A DNA stretch of 64,000 bases, from contig CANMTD010000006.1 of NCBI GenBank assembly GCA_947500775.1, positions 1 to 64,000 of the forward strand, given 5' to 3'. The position numbers were made by a program, and so were the translations under genes. The notes beneath the pieces were generated by a model. That model was not told where the DNA came from and made no database searches. It worked only from the letters and a program-made list of their open reading frames with translations. Numbering within the stretch: position 1 is the stretch's first letter; each line of letters begins with the position of its first letter. The DNA is from an uncultured Paracoccaceae bacterium. Its GTDB lineage: Bacteria > Pseudomonadota > Alphaproteobacteria > Rhodobacterales > Rhodobacteraceae. Shown in pieces: positions 1 through 7,825 of the stretch.

Positions 1-360
1 GGGGGGCTTGTCATCGGGCTGGGCGGGCGCAGCTATATGGCGACGCTGGACCCTAAATCGGGGTTCTGGTTTTTGCTGTCGGCTGTCTTCGTCGCGTTTT
101 CGCAGATGTTCCGCTATATCGCGCTGACGGTCGCGCCGGTTTCGGTCGTCGTGCCGATTCAGCGCCTGTCGGTCGTGTTCAGAATCCTGTTCAACGCGGT
201 CCTGAACAAGGAACACGAGGTTTTCGATGTCTGGGTGCTGGCGTCGATCTTTCTTGCCGTTATCGGGGCCGGGGCGCTGACGATGGACAGCCTCTGGCTG
301 TTAGAGATGCTGGGGTTTTCCGGGCCTGTACTGGCCGCATTGGCGGCGCCGCTGTTCTGA
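1..360 (+). CDS. EamA/DMT-like membrane transporter, C-terminal part
   Basis: The reading frame is open from the first base and stops at 358-360, so the gene is cut by the window edge. The visible 119 residues contain three or four hydrophobic segments (FWFLLSAVFVAFSQMFRYIAL, VLASIFLAVIGAGALTM and a final alanine-rich one). They include a 'VAPVSVVVPIQRLSVVF' stretch like the EamA repeat of drug/metabolite exporters. The next gene starts 73 bp downstream on the same strand. The family call rests on a fragment, and the substrate cannot be told. Confidence 0.6.
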   Translation, partial: GGLVIGLGGRSYMATLDPKSGFWFLLSAVFVAFSQMFRYIALTVAPVSVVVPIQRLSVVFRILFNAVLNKEHEVFDVWVLASIFLAVIGAGALTMDSLWLLEMLGFSGPVLAALAAPLF

Positions 361-433
361 TCATTTTTGCCTATCTATCAGGCAACGATTGCGCCTGTGC
401 GGCGGCGCCCGTAGTTTCGGGGGGGAAAGGTAA

Positions 434-1366
434 ATGCCGATGCTCAAGTTGCGCCAGTTAATCTATCTTAGAAAAGCGATCGAGGCGGGCAATATTACCA
501 AGGCGGCCGATGGGCTTCATATCGCGCAAACCGCGCTGGGGCTGCAGATTCGTAACCTTGAGGATGAACTTGGCGTCGTTCTTCTGGAACGCCATTCACG
601 CGGGGTTGCCCCGACGCCAGCGGGTGCGTTGTTAAGCGAACACGCCGAAGAGATTCTTGCCCTTGTGGAAAAAGCCTGCGCCGAGGTGCGCGCCCTGTCC
701 GATGGACCGATCCAGACGGTTTCGCTGGGTGTCACGCCCAGTATCATCCGGCTGGTCGGGGACGATATCATCACCGAGCTTTCGATGATGATCCCGGGCA
801 TTTCGCTGAGGGTGGTCGAGGATTTCAGTTTCGTGCTGATGCGCGCGCTGGATCAGGGCGAACTGGATTGCGTGCTGACCTATTCGCCGACAATCGATGA
901 CAGCAGTTACAAACGCATCGCCCTGCTGGAAGAGGACCTGTGTTGCATCACCTCGCCCGACATGGATCAGGAACGCGGCGGCATTTCGTTCAAGGAAGTG
1001 CTGGCCAGGGATCTGGCCCTGACGGGCAGAAGCGACGCGGTCAGCCAGATTGTTGAACAGATCGCGCAGCGGCTTGGCCTTGAGCTGAAGGTCGCCTACG
1101 AGGTGCAGTCGATCCGCGCGGTCAAAAATCTGGTCGAAAAGGGTATCGCCGCGACGATCATGCCCTATGGCGCGGCCGAGGGCGAGCTGCGCAAGGGCAA
1201 ACTTATCGCGCGCCCGATCACCTTGCCTGCGGTGACCCGAACGCTGGCCTATGTTTACCCCAAGAATGCGGCAACAACGGCCGCTTCGCCAGCTTTCATC
1301 GAATTGATTCACGCGATCGTAAAGATGCTTCTAGAAGCACCCGGTCCGATCATGCGCAAGCTTTAG
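434..1366 (+). CDS. LysR-family transcriptional regulator
   Basis: This is a 310-aa LysR-type regulator. The N-terminal winged helix (about residues 3-62) contains the typical 'AADGLHIAQTALGLQIRNLE' recognition-helix region, followed by a periplasmic-binding-like effector domain. A purine-rich stretch just upstream (GGGGGAAAGG) supports the ATG at 434; a second ATG lies two codons later. It closely resembles the LysR encoded at 34003 in its DNA-binding region, which suggests a duplicated regulator type. It is co-directional with the transporter before it and convergent with the DUF1127 gene, only 6 bp away. Its targets are unknown. The divergent ligJ cluster is a poor candidate because both genes end in this area. 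Confidence 0.88.
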   Translation: MPMLKLRQLIYLRKAIEAGNITKAADGLHIAQTALGLQIRNLEDELGVVLLERHSRGVAPTPAGALLSEHAEEILALVEKACAEVRALSDGPIQTVSLGVTPSIIRLVGDDIITELSMMIPGISLRVVEDFSFVLMRALDQGELDCVLTYSPTIDDSSYKRIALLEEDLCCITSPDMDQERGGISFKEVLARDLALTGRSDAVSQIVEQIAQRLGLELKVAYEVQSIRAVKNLVEKGIAATIMPYGAAEGELRKGKLIARPITLPAVTRTLAYVYPKNAATTAASPAFIELIHAIVKMLLEAPGPIMRKL

Positions 1367-1372
1367 GCGATC

Positions 1373-1600
1373 TTACTTTTCCGAGAAAATCGCGCGTGTC
1401 GCGACCTGAACGATATCGTCCCGCTCAATGCCCAGATCTTCCAGATCGGCGTCCGACATGGAACTGAGCTGCGTATAGACCAGATAGGCGCGATAGCCCG
1501 AAAACAGCCCCAGAAAATCACGGGAAAAACGGCGCGGCGCCAGTTTCTGAAGAATGGCCCCGAAGTCAGGCGTTTGCGGGGTTCTGATAACACTATCCAT
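1373..1600 (-). CDS. DUF1127 small protein
   Basis: This 75-aa basic protein carries a C-terminal DUF1127 helix pair ('YRAYLVYTQLSSMSDADLEDLGI'-type region, about residues 37-60). The start is placed at the second Met because AAGGAGA lies 5 bp before it; an upstream ATG would overlap that ribosome-binding site. DUF1127 proteins in alphaproteobacteria are short, often stress- or oxygen-regulated, and some bind RNA. An FNR-type palindrome (1660-1673) sits about 60 bp upstream, which suggests oxygen control. The specific function is unknown. Confidence 0.8.
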   Translation of the reverse strand: MDSVIRTPQTPDFGAILQKLAPRRFSRDFLGLFSGYRAYLVYTQLSSMSDADLEDLGIERDDIVQVATRAIFSEK

Positions 1601-1659
1601 CTTCGTCTCCTTCATAAATGCTGCAATGCAGAATATAGCGGATTACGACGAAAAGATAG

Positions 1660-1673
1660 TTGACTTAGATCAA
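1660..1673. promoter_or_regulatory. FNR/FnrL-type box
   Basis: TTGACTTAGATCAA matches the FNR consensus TTGAT-N4-ATCAA with one mismatch. It lies 60-73 bp upstream of the DUF1127 start, a usual place for activation. The assignment is motif-based only. Confidence 0.45.
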
Positions 1674-1686
1674 GGAATAGCGGGGT

Positions 1687-1719
1687 TGCACAGGCTGCAA
1701 AGCTTTTTCAGCCTGTGCA
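1687..1719. terminator. Inverted repeat after ligJ, possible terminator
   Basis: TGCACAGGCTG and CAGCCTGTGCA form a perfect 11-bp stem around an 11-nt loop, 8 bp past the ligJ stop on the minus strand. There is no good T-tract on either strand, so it may be a weak terminator or an RNA-stabilising hairpin. Confidence 0.4.
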
Positions 1720-1727
1720 GACCGGGA

Positions 1728-2750
1728 TTACAGGCCCTTTGATTTCAAAAGCTTATCAAGCCGCGGGTAAACGCGGCGGGCGTTGCCTTCGAAGACTTTC
1801 GCCTTGTCTGCGGCGGGCAGGTCCAGCGCTTCGATATAGCGCTTGGTGTCGTCGAAATAATGGCCGGTTTCGGGGTCGATGCCTTTGACCGCGCCGAACA
1901 TTTCCGAGGCGAAAAGGATGTTGTCGGTATCGATCACCTCGAACAGCAGATCGATGCCGGGCTGGTGGTACACGCAGGTGTCGAAATAGACGTTTTTCAT
2001 GATGTGTTCGGTCAGTTTCGGCTTTTTCAGCATATCCGCCAAACCCCGGTACCGGCCCCAGTGATAAGGCACCGCGCCGCCGCCATGCGGGATGATCAGC
2101 CGCAGGTCGGGGAAATCGGTGAACAGGTCGCCCTGGATGAACTGCATGAACGCGGTTGTATCGGCGTTGATGTAATGCGCGCCGGTGGCATGGAAGTTGT
2201 CGTTGCACGATCCCGAAACATGGATCATCGCGGGGATATCAAGTTCGACCAGCTTTTCGAAAAACGGATACCAGGACCGGTCCGTCAAAGGCCGCCCCGA
2301 CCACATGCCGCCCGACGGGTCGGGGTTCAGGTTGCACCCGACCACGCCCAGTTCATTCACGCAGCGTTCCAGTTCCTCGATCGAATTTTCAATCGGCACG
2401 CCCACCGACTGCGGCAACTGGCATACCCCCACGAAATTGTCGGGGAAAAGCTGTACCACGCGGTGAATCAGATCGTTGTTCAGCCGGGTCCAGGTTTTGG
2501 AAACGGCCTCGTCCCCGATGTGATGCGCCATGGCCGAGGCTTTGGGCGAGAAAATCGTCATGTCGGCGCCGCGTTCGCGCAATGCTTTCAGCTGGTTGTT
2601 CTCGATGCTTTCGCGGATCTGGTCGTCGCTGATCGCCTTGAGGCTGGGCGCGGGGTTGGAGGGGTCTTCGAAATGCGCGACCTGCGCGTCCCGATAGGTC
2701 TGAAGTTCGGCGGGGGCCGTGGTGTAGTGGCCGTGGCAATCGATGATCAT
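1728..2750 (-). CDS. ligJ: 4-oxalomesaconate hydratase (LigJ-like amidohydrolase)
   Basis: This 340-aa protein of the amidohydrolase superfamily hydrates 4-oxalomesaconate to 4-carboxy-4-hydroxy-2-oxoadipate in the protocatechuate/gallate 4,5-cleavage route. It begins with the metal-binding DCHGHY motif (residues 4-9). It also contains blocks I recall from Sphingobium LigJ, such as 'NLNPDPSGG', 'GAHY(I/L)NADTTAFMQ', 'PHGGGAVPYHWGR', 'FDTCVYHQPGIDLL' and 'EGNARRVYPRLD', along nearly the whole length. An AAAGGA site precedes the ATG, and ligK ends 14 bp upstream in the same operon. The ring-cleavage partner LigAB is not in this window. Confidence 0.93.
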   Translation of the reverse strand: MIIDCHGHYTTAPAELQTYRDAQVAHFEDPSNPAPSLKAISDDQIRESIENNQLKALRERGADMTIFSPKASAMAHHIGDEAVSKTWTRLNNDLIHRVVQLFPDNFVGVCQLPQSVGVPIENSIEELERCVNELGVVGCNLNPDPSGGMWSGRPLTDRSWYPFFEKLVELDIPAMIHVSGSCNDNFHATGAHYINADTTAFMQFIQGDLFTDFPDLRLIIPHGGGAVPYHWGRYRGLADMLKKPKLTEHIMKNVYFDTCVYHQPGIDLLFEVIDTDNILFASEMFGAVKGIDPETGHYFDDTKRYIEALDLPAADKAKVFEGNARRVYPRLDKLLKSKGL

Positions 2751-2764
2751 CGCGGATGTGTCCT

Positions 2765-3466
2765 TTAGGATTTCTTGGCGTCAAAGGTGGCCTGATCGAC
2801 ATAGACCAGACCTTTTTCGGCAAGGCGCGGGCGAAAGTTGTTCATGTCCAGACCCAGTTCGCCCGCGGCATAGCGTTTGCGAATACCCTCTTCCCGGGCG
2901 ACGCGCGCGGCGGATTTGTCCAGCGTTTCGGTGACCGTGGTCCGGGGCACCACCACCACGCCGTCATTGTCGGCAACGATCGCGTCGCCGGGGTTCACGA
3001 CGACCTCGCCGCAGGTGATCGGAATGTTGACCTCGCCAATGGTTTCCTTGACCGTGCCATGGGCGTGGATGGCCCGCGACCAGACCGGAAAGCCCATTTT
3101 TTCAAGGTCATCGACATCGCGACAGCCCGCATCGATGATCAGCCCCCTGACCCCGCGCTGTTGCATCAGCGTCCCCAGCAGATCGCCGAAATAGCCGGAT
3201 TCGCTGCGGGTATAGGGGCTGACGACAAGGACATCGCCGGGCTGGCATTGTTCGGCGGCGACATGGATCATCCAGTTGTCGCCCGGCGGCACATTGACCG
3301 TGACGGCGGTGCCGCTGATCGCCGGGCCGCGGTAAATGGGGCGCAGGCGCGACGCCATCAACCCGGTGCGGCCCTGTGCTTCGTGAACGGTGGCGACGCC
3401 GTATTCGGCAAGGGCATCTGTCGCGGTCCGGTCCGCGCGGGCAATATTGGTGATGACAACGGGCAT
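2765..3466 (-). CDS. ligK: 4-carboxy-4-hydroxy-2-oxoadipate aldolase (RraA-fold)
   Basis: This 233-aa class II pyruvate aldolase of the RraA fold cleaves 4-carboxy-4-hydroxy-2-oxoadipate to pyruvate and oxaloacetate. The metal/substrate loop 'GDLLGTL' (94-100) and the Arg-Asp pair of 'GCRDVDD' (R116, D117), known to be catalytic in HMG/CHA aldolases, are present, as is 'WSRAIHAHGT'. AGGAG lies 6 bp before the ATG. It sits between cobW and ligJ, so the two final 4,5-pathway enzymes are made together. Plain RraA (an RNase E regulator) is a less likely identity in this setting. Confidence 0.9.
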   Translation of the reverse strand: MPVVITNIARADRTATDALAEYGVATVHEAQGRTGLMASRLRPIYRGPAISGTAVTVNVPPGDNWMIHVAAEQCQPGDVLVVSPYTRSESGYFGDLLGTLMQQRGVRGLIIDAGCRDVDDLEKMGFPVWSRAIHAHGTVKETIGEVNIPITCGEVVVNPGDAIVADNDGVVVVPRTTVTETLDKSAARVAREEGIRKRYAAGELGLDMNNFRPRLAEKGLVYVDQATFDAKKS

Positions 3467-3475
3467 TGCATTCTC

Positions 3476-4474
3476 CTATGCGATCGGGGTGGCCTGACAG
3501 CTTTCGAAACCGCGGCGCAAGGCTGCGGCGTCAAGGTTCCGGCCAATGAATACGATTTTGGAAATCGGCGGGACCTGCGGGTCCCAGGGGCCCGCAAAGT
3601 CGCCTTCGACCATCATGTTGACGGCCTGAAGGATGAATTTTTCACTGTGTCCCGCGACATGCAGGATCGCCTTGGTCCGCAGAATATCAGTGCCGTTCAC
3701 CAGCAACAGATCCTGCAGCCAGGTTTCGAATTTCGTCTGGTCAAGCGGCGTGTCGCTGGTCAGGGACACGCTGCCGACCCATCCGTCATGGTGGTGATGA
3801 TGGCCGGCATCCGTCGGCACCACATCGGCAAGCTGATCCGCGACGTTCGACAAGGCGAACCCGTGCCGGTTCAGCAACTGGCCGGGTGGCACGGCGGAAC
3901 GTTCTGCCCGCGTGATCTGGGCAAATGGGTTCAGCGCGCGCAGATGCGCCTCGATGACCTCGGGCGGGGCGCTGGCCACATCGGTTTTATTCAGGATAAT
4001 GTGGTCGGCGAACAATATCTGATCGACCGCGTCCTTGTGTTGGGCGGTCTGGTCCATGACATGGGCCGCATCGACCACGCAGGTGACGCTTTGAACGGCG
4101 CATTGCGCGGCGATGAACTGATCCACCAGAAAGGTCTGAATGACCGGGCCGGGATTGGCGACACCGGTGGTTTCGATCACGATCCCGTCCCAGGATTGCC
4201 CGTCGGACAACAGCCTGCGCATGGTCCGGATCAGATCGCCGCGCACCACGCAGCAGATGCAGCCGCTGCTCAGTTCGATCAGCTCTTCGTCGCCGTTGTC
4301 GATCAAGGCCCCGTCGATGCCGATATCGCCGAATTCATTGACGATCACGGCGAATTTCATGTCGTCCTTGCCCGACAGCAGGTGATTGATCAGCGTGGTT
4401 TTCCCCGCCCCCAGAAACCCGGTCACGATGATGATCGGGATCAGCGGCGGGCTACGATGGGGTTCCGACGACAC
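3476..4474 (-). CDS. CobW/COG0523-family GTPase, putative metal chaperone
   Basis: This 332-aa G3E GTPase has the Walker A 'GFLGAGKTT' (19-27), the metal-binding 'CICC' motif (72-75), an 'NKTD' guanine-specificity motif near 160, and a run of five His followed by Asp ahead of the C-terminal CobW_C domain. COG0523 proteins deliver metals such as Zn, Co or Fe to client enzymes using GTP hydrolysis. It lies 3 bp downstream of the alcohol dehydrogenase gene and 9 bp upstream of ligK. The client could be the dehydrogenase, LigJ or one of the cupins encoded nearby; that is inference. Confidence 0.9.
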   Translation of the reverse strand: MSSEPHRSPPLIPIIIVTGFLGAGKTTLINHLLSGKDDMKFAVIVNEFGDIGIDGALIDNGDEELIELSSGCICCVVRGDLIRTMRRLLSDGQSWDGIVIETTGVANPGPVIQTFLVDQFIAAQCAVQSVTCVVDAAHVMDQTAQHKDAVDQILFADHIILNKTDVASAPPEVIEAHLRALNPFAQITRAERSAVPPGQLLNRHGFALSNVADQLADVVPTDAGHHHHHDGWVGSVSLTSDTPLDQTKFETWLQDLLLVNGTDILRTKAILHVAGHSEKFILQAVNMMVEGDFAGPWDPQVPPISKIVFIGRNLDAAALRRGFESCQATPIA

Positions 4475-4477
4475 CGG

Positions 4478-5581
4478 TTATTCCCATGGCATCAACGACA
4501 CATGGATGACCTCGCCGCTGCCACCGACCGCGTTGATCGCCTCATGTGTGTCTTTCAGCCCGAATTTATGGGTGGTGATCAGATCAAGATCGAACCGGTC
4601 CGAATTCAACTGTTTCAGCGCCAGTTCGCAGCTTTCAAAGTTGTGGCCGCGCGCGGCTTTGATCGTGATGTATTTGTTGGCGATCTTGGCGAAGGGGAAA
4701 TTCGGGAACTCCGTCACTTCGCCCTGGATCAGCAGGGTGCCGCCCTTGCGTTTCAGCGCCTCGATGCCCAGCAGGGTCGGGATCGTCCCGGCCCCGGCGG
4801 TGCAGTCCAGCGACACATCGACCCCTTCGCCGCCGGTGATTTCCCTGATCCGTTCAAGCGGGTCTTCCTGTTCGACGTTGATGACGTAATCGGCGCCAAG
4901 GGTCTTGGCGACCTCAAGCCGCTTTTTATCCTTGTTCGTACCGGTCACGATGATCAGCGAGGCACCGGCCTGACGGCAGGCGATGACCTGGCTCAGCCCC
5001 TGCTGGCCCGGACCCTGCACCAGAACGCGGCTGTCATAGCCGACCTTGCAATCGAACAGCGCCCATTGGATGCCGTTGGCCATGGGGGTGACGACCCCCG
5101 CCCGTTCCGCCGACAGCCCGTCGGGCACCTTGTGCAGAACCGAATTCCACGGAAGGTACATATACTGCGCGAACCCGCCGAAAAGATGCGGCGCGCGTTT
5201 CGCCGAGGTATATCCGAACCGCAGACCTTCGGGGTTTTTCCGCCAGTCGGTCGCGATGCACAGGCGGTAATCGCCACGATGGCAATGTTCGCAGTTCATG
5301 CAGCCGACATAATGTTCGGCAAACACCATATCGCCTTCTTTCAGGCCGCGCCGTTTCTGGAACGTCTTCCCGGCCTTGGCGATATAGCCGATATTTTCAT
5401 GCCCCATGATCACGGGGTCCGAAATCGGGGGTTTGGAATAGAATTTGACGTCGGTGCCGCAGATGCCGGCGACCTCGACCTTCAGCAGGGCCGCGTCATC
5501 CGGAATATCCGGCATGTCAAATTCGCGAAATTCAGTTGTCTGCGCCGCTGTGCGGACCGCCGCAAGAACTTTTTCGGCCAT
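4478..5581 (-). CDS. Zinc-dependent alcohol dehydrogenase (MDR family)
   Basis: This 367-aa medium-chain dehydrogenase shows the catalytic-zinc elements 'CGTD' and 'GHE', the four-Cys structural zinc motif in 'GCMNCEHCHRGDYRLC', and a Rossmann domain with 'VQGPGQQGLSQV'. The start is set at the ATG at 5581 because GGGAGGAAG lies directly before it; a TTG start ten codons upstream would swallow that site. It probably oxidises an alcohol or hydroxy-acid intermediate with NAD(P)+. It is the first gene of the adh-cobW-ligK-ligJ operon. A palindrome of the TTC-N9-GAA type lies 67-83 bp upstream. Confidence 0.87.
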   Translation of the reverse strand: MAEKVLAAVRTAAQTTEFREFDMPDIPDDAALLKVEVAGICGTDVKFYSKPPISDPVIMGHENIGYIAKAGKTFQKRRGLKEGDMVFAEHYVGCMNCEHCHRGDYRLCIATDWRKNPEGLRFGYTSAKRAPHLFGGFAQYMYLPWNSVLHKVPDGLSAERAGVVTPMANGIQWALFDCKVGYDSRVLVQGPGQQGLSQVIACRQAGASLIIVTGTNKDKKRLEVAKTLGADYVINVEQEDPLERIREITGGEGVDVSLDCTAGAGTIPTLLGIEALKRKGGTLLIQGEVTEFPNFPFAKIANKYITIKAARGHNFESCELALKQLNSDRFDLDLITTHKFGLKDTHEAINAVGGSGEVIHVSLMPWE

Positions 5582-5647
5582 GCCGCTTCCTCCCAATTCC
5601 TCATTGACCAAGACCTAACAAACCGGCAAAATCTATTCAAGAACGCT

Positions 5648-5664
5648 GTTCCATATAAAAGAAC
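5648..5664. promoter_or_regulatory. Palindromic operator (site A) between adh and the Cys-Cys gene
   Basis: GTTCCATATAAAAGAAC is a 17-bp imperfect palindrome in the divergent promoter region. It matches the spacing and ends of two sites at 21981 and 22090, so the three probably bind the same regulator. Confidence 0.5.
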
Positions 5665-5692
5665 AAAGGCGTTATTGTTGGGGAGCCGATAC

Positions 5693-5983
5693 GTGTTTAG
5701 GCCTTTTGGCGGAAAGCCGGAAAACCTTGGGGATCTGGGGCGGATAGACGCCCTGATCCGTGCGCGTTTCGACATTCGGGCCGATGATATCGTGCTGGTC
5801 GCGGCAGATGCGGTCGATCGCCCCGGGTTTCCCCCTTTCGAAACCAACATCACCTTCTGGAAAGGGGATGCGCGTTACAAACTGAAGATTTTCAAACCGA
5901 TATCGGAGGTGTCCGATCAGGACATTCCGGTGAAATGGCTGCTGCCCGCGCTGATCGACGACGGCGAGGGCGAATGTTGCTAG
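5693..5983 (+). CDS. Small conserved-looking protein ending in Cys-Cys
   Basis: This 96-aa protein is not recognised. A GTG start is chosen because GGGAG lies 7 bp upstream. The frame is open much further 5', but only over antisense of real genes. The sequence has no signal peptide or membrane segment. It shows an acidic/hydrophobic pattern with 'ETNITFWKGDARYKLKIFKP' in the middle and 'IPVKWLLPALIDDGEGECC' at the end. A vicinal Cys pair at the extreme C-terminus is typical of metal-handling or thiol-relay proteins. It is divergent from adh-cobW and 22 bp upstream of the decarboxylase-like gene. Confidence 0.6.
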   Translation: MFRPFGGKPENLGDLGRIDALIRARFDIRADDIVLVAADAVDRPGFPPFETNITFWKGDARYKLKIFKPISEVSDQDIPVKWLLPALIDDGEGECC

Positions 5984-6005
5984 CAACCCCAGACTGAGGA
6001 AAACT

Positions 6006-6947
6006 ATGACCCGACCAAAGCTAAGGGCCGTGACGCGGACCCAAGGAAACAACCGTGCCTTGAAAGAGGGGCTGGTTTCGCCCGCGGATTTCGATTTTGA
6101 ATTCGAAGAGATTCCGGTCCTTGTCAAAGGGTTCCGGCGGATGGTGCGCGAACTGGCTTATGATGTCTGCGAAATGGCGCTGACGACCTATGTGACCGCA
6201 AAATCCCATGGCGTCGGGTTTACCGCGCTTCCGATCTTTCTGGTCCGCGATTTCCATCACGATGCGATCCTGCATCATGTGCCTTCGGGCCTGAAATCGC
6301 CCGCCGATCTGACAGGCGAAACGGTCGGGGTGAATCGCGGCTATACGGTGACGACGGGCGTCTGGGCGCGGTCGATCATTCAGGATGAATACGGGGTCGA
6401 TTTGTCGGGCGTCACCTGGGCGCCGTCAGGCGACGAACATGTGGAAACCTATGTGCCGCCGGAAAATGTCGTGCCCTTGGCCAGCGGGGATCTGGCCGGT
6501 GATCTGTCGGCGGGGCGGATCAAGGCGGCGGTGGGGGCCAAACTGTCCCATCCCGATGTGGCGCCGATGATCGAAAACCCGTTCGACGCGGGGGTCGCGG
6601 CGTTGAAGGGCAGGGGGCTGTATCCCATCAACCATCTTGTGGTCGTGCGCGATACGCTGCTTGAGCAAAACCCCGACATCGCCGTGCAGGTGTTCGAAGC
6701 GTTCGCCGCCTCGAAACAGCTTTATGTCGGTGATCTGAAGGCCGGGCGCATTGCCGATCTGACCGAGGCCGACAAGGTACATCTTGCCGCGCTGGAGGTG
6801 ATGGACGATCCGCTGCCCTACGGTATTGCGCCGAATTACGATGTGCTTGAGCAACTGATCGGCCACGCGGTCACGCAGAAGATCATCCCCGAAAAGGTGG
6901 ATGTCGAAAGCCTGTTCGCGGCGCCGACCAGAAATCTTGTGGCTTAG
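6006..6947 (+). CDS. PhtD/NMT1-fold protein, divergent 4,5-dihydroxyphthalate decarboxylase-like
   Basis: This 313-aa protein has the periplasmic-binding-like fold used by NMT1/THI5 proteins and by 4,5-dihydroxyphthalate decarboxylase. Similar landmarks are 'LAYDVCEMALTTYVTAK', 'FTALPIFLVRDFHHDAI' and 'LTGETVGVNRGYTVTTGVW'. There is no signal peptide, so it is cytosolic and an enzyme rather than an ABC binding protein. A GAGGAAAACT site precedes the ATG. It is a distant paralogue of the protein at 8660-9646 but lacks its N-terminal GCWDYDR motif. A decarboxylase is plausible; the substrate is unknown. Confidence 0.75.
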   Translation: MTRPKLRAVTRTQGNNRALKEGLVSPADFDFEFEEIPVLVKGFRRMVRELAYDVCEMALTTYVTAKSHGVGFTALPIFLVRDFHHDAILHHVPSGLKSPADLTGETVGVNRGYTVTTGVWARSIIQDEYGVDLSGVTWAPSGDEHVETYVPPENVVPLASGDLAGDLSAGRIKAAVGAKLSHPDVAPMIENPFDAGVAALKGRGLYPINHLVVVRDTLLEQNPDIAVQVFEAFAASKQLYVGDLKAGRIADLTEADKVHLAALEVMDDPLPYGIAPNYDVLEQLIGHAVTQKIIPEKVDVESLFAAPTRNLVA

Positions 6948-6958
6948 GGGCCGCCCCC

Positions 6959-7813
6959 TTAGCCATCCACGCTTTGCAGGAAATCAAGAACGCGCTTCGG
7001 CGCGTTCTCTTCCGTTTGCTGATCGACGAGAATATCCCAATATTGCGATCCGGCAAGGCATTCCTGCAGATACCGCGCGGCCGAGGTCGCGTGAAACCCG
7101 TCGCTGCCGGGCACGATCAGGCTGGGGATGTCCAGACGCATCAGATCTTCGGGCTCGGCCCCCGGTGCGGTGTCGCGATCCAGCAACCCGCGATACATGG
7201 CCGTGACCGTCAACAGATATTTGGCCTTGTCCATATCCGCGTAATTCTGCGCGAAGGTGTCGGAATTGCGGATCGGTTGCCCCCAGGGGCCGCCGCGCGG
7301 ATCGCCCGAGAAATTCTTGTCATGGCTGCGCACCAGATCGACAACGGCCTGAAGCCCGTTTTCGTCGACAAAGGCCAGATGGCGGGCGAAACGTTGATGC
7401 CCGCTGATCCGGTAATTGGCGCCGCCGACGGGCCAGTAATGCACCATCGACAGGGTGCGTTCGGGATGGGCAACGCCGAAGGCGGCCACCGGGCAACACC
7501 CCATGCAGCCGCCGATCAGATGGGCCTTGTCGATGTCCAGATGATCCAGCAACCCGCTGGCCTGACGCACGAAATGCTGCCATGTGATCCGTTCGACCCG
7601 CCCGCCGGACTGTCCGTTTTCGCGGCGATCGAATACGATGCAGCGGTATTTTTCGGGCAGATGGTCCAGCAGCTTGATCCGCTTATAGACGCCCAGATCG
7701 GACCATTTTTCGATGCGGGCGTCAAAGCCGCCGGGTGAGAACATCAACAGGGCCGGACCGCTGCCCATTTCCCGGTAATTGGTTTCGATTCCGTCGATAA
7801 CAGCTGTTGGCAT
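6959..7813 (-). CDS. Alpha/beta hydrolase with Cys at the nucleophile elbow
   Basis: This 284-aa alpha/beta hydrolase has an oxyanion region 'FSPGGF' and the elbow 'GGCMGCC', where Cys replaces the usual Ser, as in dienelactone hydrolases. The usual C-terminal 'GHxxxxE' histidine is not evident: the corresponding region reads 'VDQQTEENAPKRVLDFL', while a 'GSDGFHA' motif earlier supplies an Asp and a His. It is the last gene of the eutA-iclR-reductase-phtD-panB operon, 12 bp after panB, with an AAAGGA site. It could be a C-C or lactone hydrolase in the pathway; the altered triad makes the chemistry uncertain. Confidence 0.82.
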   Translation of the reverse strand: MPTAVIDGIETNYREMGSGPALLMFSPGGFDARIEKWSDLGVYKRIKLLDHLPEKYRCIVFDRRENGQSGGRVERITWQHFVRQASGLLDHLDIDKAHLIGGCMGCCPVAAFGVAHPERTLSMVHYWPVGGANYRISGHQRFARHLAFVDENGLQAVVDLVRSHDKNFSGDPRGGPWGQPIRNSDTFAQNYADMDKAKYLLTVTAMYRGLLDRDTAPGAEPEDLMRLDIPSLIVPGSDGFHATSAARYLQECLAGSQYWDILVDQQTEENAPKRVLDFLQSVDG

Positions 7814-7825
7814 GGGGGTGGTCCT

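Noticed and set aside
2756-5983. Very long plus-strand open frame over ligK, cobW and adh
   Set aside because: It is antisense to three well-supported genes and reads as low-complexity Arg/Gly/Asp-rich protein typical of GC-rich shadow frames. Only its last 96 codons, after a GTG with a ribosome-binding site, were kept.
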